From: Hypericum androsaemum
Lineage: Eukaryota > Streptophyta > Magnoliopsida > Malpighiales > Hypericaceae
DNA length: 64,000 bases
Assembly: GCA_963995505.1 (NCBI GenBank)
Contig: OZ023181.1
Coordinates: 9,415,721-9,479,720 of the forward strand
Reading direction: 5' to 3'
How positions within the stretch are numbered: position 1 is the first letter of the stretch; the number at the start of each line of letters is the position of its first letter. The notes under the pieces are model-generated. The model did not search any database, had not been told where the DNA came from, and was given only the letters and a program-made list of their open reading frames with translations. This document shows, in pieces, positions 34,001-48,939 of this stretch. The position numbers and the translations under genes were made by a program.

Positions 34001-34378
34001 TACTGTATGTATTTGAGTAATCCCTTAGTGAGCTGGAGAGCTAAGAAGCAGGATACAGTCTCACATTCTTCTTCAGAGGCAGAATAACGAGCTATTTCTT
34101 CTACTCGTCGTGAACTTAAATGGATATCTTACTTGCTTACAGAGATGGATAACACAATGCCCGGACCTGCTTTGCTTTATTGTGATAGTCAATCCGCTAT
34201 CTACATTGCAAAAAATTCAGTTTTTCATGAACGGACCAAGCACATAGAGATTGATTGTCATTCGATCCGAGAGAAGGTTCAATCCGGATTTCTAAGTTAT
34301 TTCATGTTAATACTCAATTTCAGCCAGCTGATTTGTTTACAAAAAGCAGTCTCTCTGCTCAACGTTTTGAGTATTTGA
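28012..34378 (+). pseudogene. Copia gag-pol polyprotein, interrupted
   Basis: Starts at ATG 28012. Gag runs to about 29000 with a TAG at 28432-28434 and a zinc knuckle CTYCGKEGHTVEKC (near 28858-28900). Protease: WILDSGAIDH near 29255. GAG-pre-integrase: LWHCRLGH near 29660. Integrase core: DDHTRFTWLYL and YTPQQNGQVERRHQT, with a stop at 30037. The MULE insertion at 30406 splits the post-integrase region, which resumes near 32100 with GIKGYRLYDLDFHQIIVSRD. RT has TAA near 32985, SPVAKMTIIRVLLALA and catalytic LLVYVDDIILAGS. RNase H has YTDSDWGG; a TAA at 34085 breaks SSSEAE. Described only as a broken copy. Confidence 0.92.
30406..32092. mobile_element. MULE inserted in the Copia element, ~180-bp inverted ends
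   Basis: The left end begins GGGCAAATTACTCTCACATC and the reverse complement of the right end begins GGGCAAATTACTCTCACGTC. The match continues about 180 bp through ACTCTCGGGTCC and AAATGACCAAAAT. Flanking 9-mers TTTATTTTT (30397-30405) and TATATTTTT (32093-32101) form a target duplication with one mismatch. Removing the insertion rejoins the two Copia pol segments. The interior (about 30780-31720) contains GC-rich stretches with an Asp-rich frame (31560-31595) and no transposase. I could not identify its cargo. Confidence 0.92.
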
Positions 34379-34429
34379 TCGATAAGTTGGGTCTTGTGGA
34401 TATCCACAGTCCCACTTATGGGCGGGTAT

Positions 34430-34748
34430 TGAAGGCACGAGATGAAGGACACGAAGAACAAGCTTGCACACCAGGTATTCGACAAAATGACCAGGAAATA
34501 CACGTGCCCTTTTGAATGTAAATAGATAAAAAGCAGAGTAAGTCAGTTGTATACGTGGCAAGTTAGAGTTAGTATAAATAGACATTTGTAAAGAGAAAAT
34601 GACACATCAGATAATAGAGAAATAGTTTTCTTTTCCCTAGCTTGTCTCTCTATCTTCCTTAGTTCTTTTCTCTCTCCTCAAATAACTAAATAACTGTTTT
34701 CTTCTTTCCACCATTAACACTTCAAATCAGCTTAGATCAAGCTTCTCA
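34430..34748 (+). repeat. 3' LTR of the 27.6-kb Copia element
   Basis: 319 bp, TGAAGG...TTCTCA, same length as the 5' LTR. Confidence 0.93.
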
Positions 34749-34754
34749 TTTGTA

Positions 34755-34760
34755 TATATG

Positions 34761-34821
<61 letters not shown>

Positions 34822-34842
34822 TATTTATTTATTTATTTATAA
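34755..34842. repeat. (TA)n and (TTTA)n microsatellites
   Basis: A TA run from about 34770 to 34817 is followed by about five TTTA units, directly beside the 3' LTR. Confidence 0.95.
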
Positions 34843-36243
34843 CCCTTTGCCAAAACGAGCCTACAAGTGCCTTTTTTTTGGGTTAAATCTACGATTGCGT
34901 TTTCTTCTCAAGTAAACTCGAAATAATGTACGAGAATTTAGAAGCCTCGAACACAAAATTACACATTTTTATAAATAGAAATTTAAATTTCTATAAAGTT
35001 AGTCTAAAAAATAGATAATTAAAATTTATATTTTATGAGTACTAACTTGAAAAGTTTTTAACTAAAAAAAAGCCGAATAATTAGAAGTTTATTGGATTAC
35101 TGTAGCTCAAAAAACAGTTACCTGATATTTAAATTTTAAATACATTGTCTACAATTAATCTTTAATGCATTACGTATATTTATCTTATTCTTCGTTTTTT
35201 TATTCATATGTATACCGATAACGTGTTGCAGTTTTTCATTAAGTTTGTTACAAATCTTCTCCGCATCTTATCTTTGGACAACCCCTCCAATTTCAAACTT
35301 GAAATCACATCGCCCAATCTCCTTTATACTAACCGGTACCCGATCTCCCTCCGACCTGGGCTTAGTTACGGTTTCAGAATTTCCGAGTCCGCAATTTGAA
35401 AAATACGGAACTTAAACTACAATTTTTTACTAGGTTCTGCTACGGTTTATAAAATTATTGGTTAATAAAATTATTGGTTATAGTTGCATCGACATTTCTT
35501 TTTAAATAAAATGCTATAGTTAAGCTAAAAAAAATCAAAAATATCTCCAAATTGTATTGCTCCATGGTTCCAAAATTACCGTAATTTGACGGTTCTCTCT
35601 CGGAGTTCAAATTTAGTGGGGACAAGAGTTGTTCCTACTGAAATAGATTAAGTCATTATATTTATAGATACGATTTTTAATAATTATCAGATCTGTAAAC
35701 ACGATTTTTAATAAAATCTGATAATCTAAAAAAAAAAATTTCCGTGGGAACAACTTTTATATTGTTCTTCTTCAATTCAAAACTTCTCAAAATATAACTG
35801 AAACCATCGAACTCGTGGCCGGGGGTCGCCTCCCGAGCCTCAACCCACTTCCAGTTCGAGGACGTTTCCTCCATGTGGGCCCTCACTCTTAAACCACCAC
35901 GAGGCACGAGCCTCACACAAGGCCTCGTAAACCGAGAGCCACTTGTCCTAGGAACCCTCGCACGTGTCACACCCGCACGCGCGGTCCAATAACCGTTAAA
36001 GGCCAAACCCATCTCTCTTCTCTCTCTCTTCCCCGTCCGTCCCCTTCAAATCGCATATTTGCATGGCCTAGCTTCCCCGGTAAACCCAGCGCCAATAACA
36101 CCACCACCACCCTGCCACGTGTCGCGCGTTCCACCTCTATTTATAGAGAAAGCCAGCCAAAAGGAGAAGAAAGAAGAGAGACCCAGTATTCCTCCCTTCC
36201 GACAAAAGAGAGAGTGAAAGGAGAGAGGGAGGGAGGGGGGAAT
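34843..36243 (+). promoter_or_regulatory. Intergenic region and promoter of the inositol-phosphate synthase gene
   Basis: The first 800 bp are AT-rich with no gene. From about 35810 the sequence becomes GC-rich. Two G-box/ABRE motifs lie at 35961-35968 (CACGTGTC) and 36116-36123 (CACGTGTC), and a TATA-like CTATTTATAG at 36137-36146 lies about 100 bp before the ATG. G-box/ABRE motifs bind bZIP and bHLH factors, so abscisic-acid or light control is plausible, but this is inferred from motifs. Confidence 0.7.
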
Positions 36244-38817
<2,574 letters not shown>

Positions 38818-40135
38818 GAGAGTTCCTTTGAAGAGAAGAAGAATTGGTCAAGGAAATGGAGATGCGCGAACAATACTCCCATCTTGGTGACCTTTCTCTT
38901 GTACCCCTCTTCATTTTTCAATGCATTGAGCTTAGGGGTCTCCGTTTGCTTTAGCTTCGTTGGGGGTACGCTCATGTGTAGTACCCGGTTTCTTTCCTTG
39001 GTTTCTACTGGAGAATGATGGTAGTTGATAAACTGTTTATTAAATGCCTTTTCCTCTTCTTGCTCGTCTCTGATTTTTCATTTCATCCATATCCTCACTG
39101 ATCCACTGCTAATTCATTTGACCATTTTAGTAAAATTTCGTTTGGTGGAAAATAATGAAGATCATACCCTTTATTCGGTTAATGGGCTAAAGTGTTTTTT
39201 GGAATTGTAATTTAAAAGTCTACCATTAAGTAATAAGCCTATCATTAAGTAATAGGGGTTACAGACACTGGACAAATAAAGATAAGATAGACATAACCGG
39301 GACACGTGTACAATTCTATCGATAGAAATGTGGCGAATTTGGTCATCGTGTTTGCGTTATCAGCTTCGAGCTAACGATCTTTCTTTATCCGAGTGATTGT
39401 CGATACAAACGTTGGTCAACAAATACTGAGCTACATCAAAGATGCAATCTCGTGTTGACGAGTATTGTGATACATACGAATTGCACACAAGTGAGAGTCA
39501 AGGGGTCACACAAATCTAACTAAGACAAATTTATTTACCAGCAGTAATAGGATAATAAGTACTGTGATACATACCAGCTACACACAAGTGAGAGTCAGGC
39601 TCGGATGAATCCAGCAGAGGCAGATTTATTCAATGCATTAACAACATAATCATCAAAATTTAAACGGATCTTGGATCTAGCCAAAACTGATCCAAGTAAA
39701 AGACAACACAAGAAATAATTAAGCTTAATCTTTAAAAACCACTAAGCAAGTAATAACACACCAAACACAGAAAAGACCATCAACATAATACTGATCAAAG
39801 GAACACAGAGACATAAAATAAATAAAGCAATAAAAAAAAGTGAATTCAATGACCATCCCTTTCAATCTTCCACCGAGGTCGGCTCTATTTCTCAAAAAAA
39901 GAAAGGTCGGCTCTAGCGCGGGTAGGTGGGCCGGCTCCTGGAGGCCAATTCCTACACGCTATTCGTGTTTCCATTTCAGATGGGAATAGTAGAGCCAATC
40001 AATGTTCTCCTTGGGGAATTTCCAAGAGACTCCATTAGTGCGTGGTCCTCCTTGGTTTTGCGCCATGTATGTCTTTCTTTGTGCTTTTCTTCTTGTTAAG
40101 CATATTTGTCCTCTCAAAAGCGCGAATATTGACCT
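38818..40135. other. 3'UTR of MIPS and gene-free spacer
   Basis: Likely 3'UTR to about 39010, then AT-rich sequence. A short imperfect repeat (TACTGTGATACATACNARYT...CACACAAGTGAGAGTCA-like) occurs near 39463-39500 and 39558-39597. No coding region recognised. Confidence 0.6.
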
Positions 40136-40798
40136 CTAATGCTAGAAAATAGATTGAGTGGGGACTAAAGAAAATTTATCCCCAGGTAGAAACTAAATTT
40201 TGGGTCGTCAGATTTGATAGAGGAGAAATTTTTTTTATCTGATGGTCAAAAACTAATCAGGGGCATTTTTGACATTTTTACCCAAAAAAGATACCAATTT
40301 TAAGGTGGTCACAAACACATTGGACGTCTCTTCCTCTCCCATATTTTCAAAAAATTTGGCGCAACCCCCCACATTTTTTCGCTCGCCTTCCCCTCTTTCT
40401 CCAGTGCTCCAGTCTCTTCCTCTCAGTGACCACCACCCTCTGTGACCACCGCCATCCCAAGTGCTAGGGTTCTATTCTCTTCATTCTCGCTCCGGGGGCA
40501 GATTTCGCGAAAAGCGACCCGCTTCAAGGAGCAATCTTTTTCTACTATCCAAAGGTACAATCTTTTTCTCCTTCAAGTTTTGTTTCTTTGTTATCTGTAA
40601 TGCTTGGTTTTAGGTTTCTTTCTGGGTGTTGGATTAGGGTTTGCAATCGTCGATTGGTAGATTTGGTTAATGTTCCTGGGTCCTCGGTTGTGTTTTTTTC
40701 GTGTTAACCCGGGAGTTTGTCGCACTGTTCCGACATGCAAGTCGTGTTTCTGTGGATTAATTTGTTATTTTTTGCTGACCGGTGATGATTGAAGTTCA

Positions 40799-41277
40799 AT
40801 GAAGAAGCAGTTGAAAATGAAGCAGAAGGAGGAAGAGAATCGGGTCAAAGACGATCAAGCAGCTAAAAAGGTACGAATGTCCGATTAATTTGTAGGTTGT
40901 AGGGAGAGAATCATTCAATCAGTAATGAATTTTTTGGTTGAGTACTGTTGGTTTATATTTTTAATAATATTGATATATATCTGATGTGATAATGGAAGCG
41001 GGAGATAAAGTAGAAGGCCGCAGAGAAGAGGATCAAAGATGATAAGAAGGAACCTAAAAAAGAAAAGGTACTAATTATTGATTTATTTGTAAGGTTGAAT
41101 GTTGTACACCCTATAAACAAACGAGAATTATTCATTTGCCAATGGTTTATTGGTTGAGTAGCGATGGTTTCTAATGATATTGGTATATATCTGAAGTGAT
41201 AATAGTAGCTGAAGATGAAGCAGAAGGCGGAGGAGAAGCGGTTCAAAGACGATTAGAAGGAACCTAAAAAGGAAAAG
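40799..41277 (+). repeat. Triplicated exon-intron unit of about 205 bp
   Basis: Three Lys-rich exon copies at 40799-40870, 41002-41067 and 41209-41277 (LKMKQK.EE..R.KDD-like), each followed by GTAC splice-donor sequence and a similar intron. Copies two and three carry in-frame TAG codons. Confidence 0.8.
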
Positions 41278-42609
41278 GTACTAATTACCGTTTTATTTGT
41301 AGTATCTATGTTGTAGTGCCTTGTTTTGTTTGTGTAGTGTTATTGGTTTATATGTGTAGTGGTAATGGTCCATATGTGTGATTATGGTATGTTGGTTAAG
41401 CATCAATGGTTTACAGTGAAGATCATTAGTTTGAATGACACAATTATCATATTTATTCTTGATAAAGGTTGTTATATTTGTTTGTTGTCAGATTTGTGTA
41501 ATATTTTACAAGCCAAGTAAGATCATCAGTGTGAACGAGTTTTTGCATCACCATACGTCTATCAGTTCCAAGGCTCAAAGAACGGGGTATATAAGAATGG
41601 CTGGATTTGGGTTTCTTTTGGATTTGACTGTCCAGGATCCTGCTTCGAGCGACATGATGGAAATTGTCACATCTGTGGAGTTAAGCAAAATGTTATTTTA
41701 CCCGAGGAGCATGTTGGAAGAATGTACGGTCTCAAATTTGGGATTGAGGATATCAATCTGAATAAGCCATTCACTAAAGGACAAAGGAAAAACTTCAAAA
41801 CAGAGGCTACAAGTTTGAGTTTTATACCAACCGAAGCTTATTATATAAAAGTGAATATGTTAGAGAAGGCATTAAAAGGAAAAGGCAACAAGGAGATATG
41901 TGATTATGTCTGGGCTAGACTTTACCTTCTCTACGCCATAGGTGTGTTTCTTGGCCGCCAACTTCAGAGGTCATACCAGGGCGGTACTGGGGTTATTTTG
42001 AGCAACTCTCCCAGATTTCAAGATATAATTGGTACAAATTCATGGCTGAGAAGATGAATGTTGAGTTTGCCCGATGTTTGAAGGCTTTCAAAACCAGCCA
42101 ACTCGTCAAAATGGGCTGTAATGCTCATGCTATGTTGGATTATTTCAATAAATACAATAGCAAGAAGATTTCTCGTGCTTCTTCAAGTGCCACTGCCAGT
42201 GCTCATTATCAGAATATATCTTTGAGCAACGTATTCCATTAATTTTGTTTATCTATTTCAACTAATTTATCATCAATAAAGGCTGTAATTATGTGTCATT
42301 TTTTCTACTTTGTAGCTATATGCAAGTCATTAGAAGCTCACCCAGTAGCAAGAAACTTTAGATGCTGAGCGAGAAGCTTTAAATGTTGTGATTAATATGG
42401 TAAAATTACTTATCGAGCAACGAGAGAGTTCAGAGAGGGTGAGCAAGGTGGTAGAAGAGATAAAGATGAAGAGCGGGATGAGGATGAGGAGGAGAACGAT
42501 AACAAGGGAGATGATTATGTGAGTTTAAACCGTATATATGAATAATGCATTTTATGGTCATGTCCCTCTTTTATTAGGATGTTCTTATATTGATTTTATT
42601 TGGATTGAT

Positions 42610-43195
42610 ATTGGTGTAATTTCTATTTCAGATTTGTATTGTATGTGAAGTGATTTTGGGGTGTGAAGCGATACTGGTTTGCATGTATTGTGATATTGGT
42701 TTGCATGTAAACTGATACTGGTTTGCATGTGTTGTGATATTGGTTTGTGTTTGGAGTGATACTGGTGTGCATGTGTGGTGATATTGGTTTGCTTGTGATG
42801 TGATATTGGTTTGCATGTGTTGTGATACTGGTTTGCATGTGATGTGATAATGGTTAGGATGTGAAGTGATACTATTGTGCATGTGTGGTGATATTGGCTT
42901 GCATGTGTGGTGATATTAGTTTTTATGTGAAGCGATACTGGTGTGCATATGTAGTGATATTAGTTTGCTTGTGATATGATATTGGTTTGCATGTGTTGTG
43001 ATATTGGTTTGCATGTAAAGTGATATTGGTTTGCATGTGTTGTGAGAATGGTTAGGATGTGAAGTGATACTAGTGTGCATGTGGTGATACTGGTTTGCAT
43101 GTGTAGTGATACTGGTTTACATGTGAAGTGATACTAGTTTACATATGTTGCGATATTGGTTTGTATTTGATGTGATATTGGTTTGCATGTGTAGT
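42610..43195 (+). repeat. ~20-bp minisatellite (GTGATATTGGTTTGCATGT)
   Basis: About 28 degenerate copies of GTGATAYTGGTTTGCATGTG. It lies in the intronic part of the ULP1-like gene. Related copies recur in the spacer at about 43960-44250 and 44580-44790. Confidence 0.9.
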
Positions 43196-43899
43196 GATCT
43201 CCGATGAATTACTACAGACTGTGGAAATATCATATATGTTTGCCATGGACTACGTCTCTGAAATTCCATATGTAAGTCGTAAAAAATTTAGTTTCCATTT
43301 TCATTGTACGTATGTGTATATCATTATCTTTAGACAGCAAAAGTTTGTTAATGAACATATTTTTATTTTCTTGGTTATAGTAAATCTTTCCATATTATGA
43401 TAATAAACACTTCACTGTCTTTGTCATTAATACATTGTCAAAGGAGTGTCACATTTTGGACAATAAATGTGTTGGAGATCAGACGGCTGCTATCTTGGTA
43501 AGTAATGGAATAAAGATATAATATTATATTACTTCTTTCGTGAAAAAGTTACAGGGATTGACGTTATGGATAATGATTGGAAAGTCCTACACAATTCTCC
43601 AAAATAATTAGATTATTCAAGTTGTTGCATATTTGCTTGCAATTTTGTGGAGCACTACAGGCATCTTTGGGCAGACACTAAATCCCCCCAGAGTACACAT
43701 TAGAATGGACGGACCCCAAGATTTTGATAGAGTTCAGAAAAAATATTTGCCTAGATCTGATTGCACACCCATATAATTTTCTACTGCCATCTGTAATAAC
43801 CCGAGCGTTGGAGCGGCAGAAAGGAACGAAAAAGGTTTATACATGATCAAGAAAGTCAACTACGATTTAGTGTTATACATTGTGTTTTGACATATTGTA

Positions 43900-44900
43900 G
43901 GCACATTTTCTAATGAAAATCGGCTTGTTTGTTTATGTTCTTTTGTGGTGTCATTGTTTTGTATATGACGTGATATTGATATTATGATGATCTTTTGTTT
44001 CAGATTGGTTTGATTGTAATTTTTTTATATGTAGTTTCTAAAATTTATATGTTTTCGATAATGGTTTGTATGTGAAGTTATGTTGGTTTTAAAATATTGT
44101 CACATTGATTTTTATCTAGATTAATATTGGTTTTTAGATTATTTTTCGGTATTATGTCAGTTGTTAGTGATATTAGTTTGCGAATGTTGTCACATTGATT
44201 TTCAAATGTAGTAATATTGATTTTTACCTAGTGATACTGGTTACCAGATTAATTTTTGGTTTGTTTTATTCAGGTCTAATCTTAGGAATTTGCTGGATGC
44301 ACTACGTTTAATAACATAAAATCACTTAATATGCACCAAAACTTTCATCAAAATCGATGGATTCGCCAAAAAATTATAGAATGCAAAATAGCTTTTCACA
44401 TTACATTATTTTGACTAAATTAGAAGCTGTGACCAAATTATTATAACAAGTATTTAACATTATTGAGTATCTAATTGTTCGATAACTCTTTAAAATTATA
44501 AGATTGTATACCAATCTCGCAAAGTATTCTGAATATTCCGAAAGCTCATTTGGCTATCTCATATGCGTACCAAAATTTATATAATGGTTTGTATGTGAAG
44601 TGATGTTAGTTTTTAAATGTTGTCACATTGGTTTTTATCTAGAATGATATTTGTATGCAAATGTTGTCGCATTGGTTTGTGTCTGTATTGATGTTGGTTC
44701 GTATGGTATACGATAATGGTTATAGAGTGATATTGGTTTGCATGTGTAGTGATATTATTTTCAGATGTAGTGATATTGGTTATCCGACTTGGCTATCTCA
44801 TATGCATACCAATATAATTTTCTCATATGCATACCAATATAATTTTTGTAATGTACCAATATCATTATAGAAGGATACCAATTTTATTCAACTCGTATAC
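43900..44900 (+). repeat. Spacer between the convergent genes with scattered repeat units
   Basis: GTGATRTTGGTTT and TTGTCACATTGGTTTTTATC units are interspersed in AT-rich sequence; no gene found. Confidence 0.65.
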
Positions 44901-45089
44901 CGTAAGTTGAAATTTAAAACAAGATAAAATATTACCAAATCTTAATTGATAACATGATGGCAAGTTCAGCATTAGACGGTTGCAATATTCAACTTTTGGA
45001 CAATCTTTTGCTCTTTACAATATGCCAAGTTCATAATTGGTTTAGTGGTTGATTCATGTCTATGTCCAAACAATTTTTCTCTTGTATTG

Positions 45090-47785
45090 TCTCCTGGTTC
45101 GAGATATCGGTATAGCTTTTTTTTGCTTATGTTTTATCTTCTGGTGCTTTGCCATTGATTTTTCACGACCAACCTCCTCACTACCGCTTTTCAATATCTT
45201 CCTTGACTTGTTTGAATTCTCGCATTTATTTATAGATTTACCAAATACTTTGGATGTTGATTGGACATCATTGGCTTGCTGTGCTTGTGGTGTTGGTGTA
45301 CCTTCGAATAGAAATGTTTAATATTTATAAAAAATATAACAAATAATCAAGCAACGATTAAGAAATTTAGGTTAGAGAAGTTTACCTTGTACAGTACATC
45401 GTGAGAATTGATTAATCATACTATAAACATCGCCGTCAACAATTTTGACACCTTTTGGTTTCATAGAAACGAGAGCTGTCAAATGATTCATCTTTTGCGT
45501 CAGATACTGGTAGTTTTGAGAAAATGTATCTTCTGGCTTAGGCTCGTCCATAGTTATCTACATTCCATCTTTAGCCTTTATTGTCCACCGCTTCATCACA
45601 TAATGCTCAGGCAATATTCTGAATTCATTGTTATCAATGAAGCTACTCAGAGTTGTCATGACCTTCATTATGTGTCAGCAAAAAAAACCAAAGGTTTCAT
45701 ACAACCTGCACGAGTATGCAAGTAGCATTTTGGTCTTTTGAATTTCCACCAATCTTGAATCACTCTTATTTGAATTGGCTCCACGCATAAAAATACTGTA
45801 TTTAGAAGCGTCCCCTGCAGTGTAGTACTACAATGGTTAAAAATCAGCCGCACACTAATACAAGTCACATTCATTAAAATACAAATGGTAAACTATTTAA
45901 GTAATAATAGTATACATGGGTGTTCACATTGGTATTCATGTAACATGATAATGATATATCAGTGTGGACACAATGGTATATTTGTGGTATCACAATGTTA
46001 TGCATGTCAAGTTATAAAAGATATTTCTATGAAGTGTATAATATAAAAATATCGTTACCTGAGAAAGGATCATCATTCAATACTTGTTCAATCTGGTTGC
46101 GAAGAGATTCTTCATATTCATGTTGGAACTTTTCAAATATTCTATGAGTGTACAGCTCTGCCGACGTAACCAATGAGCTAGTAATGTGTCTGTTGTTGGG
46201 CAACTTATACTTGGCCTCGAAATCTGTTAACCTCTCTGCATGTCTTCTACCATTAATAAAATTGTTAAAATGGGTGAAGAATTCAATGAGGTTGTAGTCA
46301 GATTGCAAGTACCCCCGTACATTACTGTTGCAAGATTCAACAAGTTGTATTGTTACCATACCAGCAGTGAAATACTTCTTAACCTATGCTGATGACCATT
46401 ATGTTCGGTAATCATGTATATATTTCAACCATGTGTGTCCTCCCGGTTGGAAATACTCCTGAATCATCTTATTCCAGTAAAAGTCAAATTTTTCTTCATC
46501 TTCAATATTATATATCAGATATTTGAATGCTTGCGGCACTTCTCTTTTGAATAGATGACTAAGCCTTTTCTTTGCATTCTCTAATATGTGTCAGGCACAT
46601 AAAGTATGGTATGTACCTCTAAATTCCAAGCCCAATGCCTTACCAATTGCGTGGTCTTGGTTGGTAAATATGGTCTTCGGGGCCTTGTCATCCATGCAGT
46701 TCAGGAATGTTCAGAATAGCCATTGAAAAGATTCAGCTACCTCATCGAACAAAAGAGCTACTCCGAAAATGCAAATCATGCAATGGTGATTGAAACCTAC
46801 AAAAAGAGCTACACAACGAAATACCAATAATAAGTCCATATAATATTCCATTCTAACGTGCATGATGTATAAATATTAAGTAAGGGCTATAACAATAACC
46901 ATCATTAGTAAAAATGAGAATCAAAGTACTTTACCTAAGGGAAAATAATTCTTATTTGTTCTGTAAGTGGTGTCAAAAGCAATTGCATCGCCGAAGAGCT
47001 TGTAGTCCATCTGCATCCTTTTGTCGGCCCAAAATATATTTGCTATCTATTCGTCACTGTCAACTTCAATCTCATAATAAAAGGATGGATTCTTATGTCT
47101 CAGATCTGAAATATTCTTGCAATGCTGTAACTTCACCCATTTTCATCATCTTTTGCCTTTGTGTTCCCAGATGGTTCTTGAAATCTTATGAGAGGAAACC
47201 AAGGTTTTCCACATCGCCAGCAGCCATTGCCATTACCTCTTAGGAAGACCTGTTCTTAATGCCAGCTTTATTATGTATTCTAGCAATTTGTTCTTGCATT
47301 GGATTTATCTTCTAGTTGAATCTTAACATATAAGCGAACTCCCTTGGGAGTTCATGGTTATGATGTACCCTCCATTCCTTTATGAAATAAACTGACCTTT
47401 CAAGTGAATAGTAGAACATGATCATAGCTTTACAATATGTTCTTTCCTCTCTCTGCTAATATGATCGAGCATTATCCCGTTCAGGATCATCACACTTCTT
47501 ACAAAGAGCCTCCTTGTTGCAAAGATTTTTGATGTAGTATATCCCCTTAGTCTTTTCACCATTGAGTTTTCCCAGTTTTTGATAATCATTTTGCATACTG
47601 AATCCTTTTCTATGTGCATAAGTATAGTAGAAGTCATGCACCTCTTTCACTGATTTAAAATATAATTTTTTTCACCGTTCCTTTTTCTCCATTTTCTCTA
47701 GTGTTTCCATTTCCTCTAGTGTGTCCCCTCCAGTTTGTTGATTACAATCGGTAACATCACATTCTTGACCAAATATTTCATCCAT
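45090..47785 (-). pseudogene. Decayed FAR1-like MULE transposase of the second MULE
   Basis: Transcribed leftwards from ATG at 47785. It shows the FAR1 DNA-binding region (HDFYYTYAHRKGFSMQ...NLCNKEALCKKC, about 47640-47480), a core with VTIQLVESCNSN (near 46350) equivalent to VTTQVVESFNS in the first element, a SWIM-like finger (SCRLYETFGFFC, about 45700) whose first Cys and a following residue are lost, the HYVMKRWTIKAKDG segment (about 45590-45550) and a basic tail ending near 45090. Many stops are present (for example after EKKER, ARSY and RFN). Introns near 46790-46930 and 45880-46055 separate exons. Gene order and tail match the first element's transposase. Confidence 0.78.
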
Positions 47786-47789
47786 GCTT

Positions 47790-48835
47790 CGATTTGAATC
47801 ACGGCCACATGCAAACCAACATCACTACACATGCTAACCAAAGCCATTACATATGCAAACCAATATCACTTTACATAAAAACCAGTATCATGACTATATA
47901 CAAAACAATATCACAACACATGCAAACCATTATCACGGCCACATGCAAACCAGTATCACCACATAAGAAAACTAATATGACTTCACATGAAAACCAGTAT
48001 CACGGTCACATGCAAACCAATATCACTTCACATGCAAGCCAGTATCACTTGACATGCAAACCACTATAACTACACATGCAAACCATTATCACTTCACATG
48101 CAAACCAACATCACTACATACGAAAACTACTATAACTACACATGCAAACCACTATCACTTCATATGCAAATCAATATCACTACACATGTAAACTAATATA
48201 ACTACACATGCAAACCGATATAACTACACATGAAAACTAATATCAATTCACATGCAAACCAGTATCACGGCCACATGCAAACCACTATTACTTTACATGC
48301 AAACAACATCACTACGTATGCAAACCACTATAACTACACATGCAAACCACTATCACTTCACATGCAAACCAAAATCAGTACACATGTAAACCAATATCAG
48401 TATAAATGTAAACTAATATCACTACACATGCAAACCAATATCATTATACATGCAAACTAATATAACTACACATGCAAACCAATATCACTTCACCTGCAAA
48501 CCACTATAACTACACATGAAAACTAATATGACTTCACATGCAAACCATTATCACGGCCATATGCAAACCAATATCACTACACATGAAAACCAATACGACT
48601 TAACATGAAAACCATTATGACTTCACATGCAAACCACTATAACTACACATGCAAACCACTATAACTACACATGCAAACCACTATCACTTCACATGCAAAC
48701 CATTATCACTACACATGCAAACCAATATCACTTCACAAGCAGACCAATATCACTATTAATGCAAATAAATATCACTTCATATGAAAACCAGTATTTTTTC
48801 ACATCTTAACCAACATCACTACACAATGTCACAAA
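47790..48835 (-). repeat. ~20-bp minisatellite, opposite orientation (CATGCAAACCAATATCACT)
   Basis: About 50 copies of ACATGCAAACCARTATCACTAC-like units directly upstream of the transposase start. It is the reverse complement of the GTGATATTGGTTTGCATGT unit at 42610-43195, so the two arrays face each other across the element. Confidence 0.92.
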
Positions 48836-48939
48836 CATGATATTGGTAGAAATTCTACTGGTTGTTACAAGGGTAAGCACGATCAAATAATCACATAAAA
48901 TACTAAAGTTCAAATTCCATAATATTTTTTATCTCCAAT

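Larger units (their letters stand above)
27597..34748 (+). mobile_element. Copia LTR retrotransposon with two 319-bp LTRs, split by a MULE
   Basis: The LTRs (27597-27915 and 34430-34748) have equal length, start TGAAGGCACGAG and end CTTCTCA (CTTCTCG in the 5' copy), and differ at roughly 20 positions by eye. A tRNA-Met primer site follows the 5' LTR. Domain order is gag, protease, integrase, RT, RNase H, as in Copia. No 5-bp target duplication was found (TATAT on the left, TTGTA on the right); the adjoining TA repeat on the right may have erased it. A MULE is inserted at 30406-32092. Several stops show it is dead. Confidence 0.92.
40799..43790 (+). pseudogene. Decayed ULP1-like protease gene of the second MULE
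   Basis: Starts with a Lys/Glu-rich exon (40799-40870) that is present three times. The next exons (about 41491-42055) carry a DUF1985-like region: IRMAGFGFLLDLTVQ, then after a 1-nt frameshift near 41670 ILPEEHVGRMYGLKFG, EDINLNKPF and ARLYLLYAIGVFLG. The protease core is recognisable further on: HFTVFVINTLSKECHILDN (about 43405-43465; candidate catalytic His, with Asn where Asp is usual) and DYSSCCIFACNFVEHY (about 43610-43660; candidate Cys). Stops and frameshifts in several exons make it non-functional. It corresponds to the gene at 16511-20019. Confidence 0.7.

Noticed and set aside
34749..34753. Target duplication of the 27.6-kb Copia element
   Set aside because: TTGTA after the 3' LTR does not match TATAT before the 5' LTR.
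42623..42882. Histidine/Thr/Asn-rich repetitive proteins
   Set aside because: Pure translations of the 20-bp minisatellite; the same applies at 47794-48809.
45049..45321. Plus-strand frame with hydrophobic stretches
   Set aside because: The minus strand here matches the basic tail of the MULE transposase; the plus frame is a shadow.
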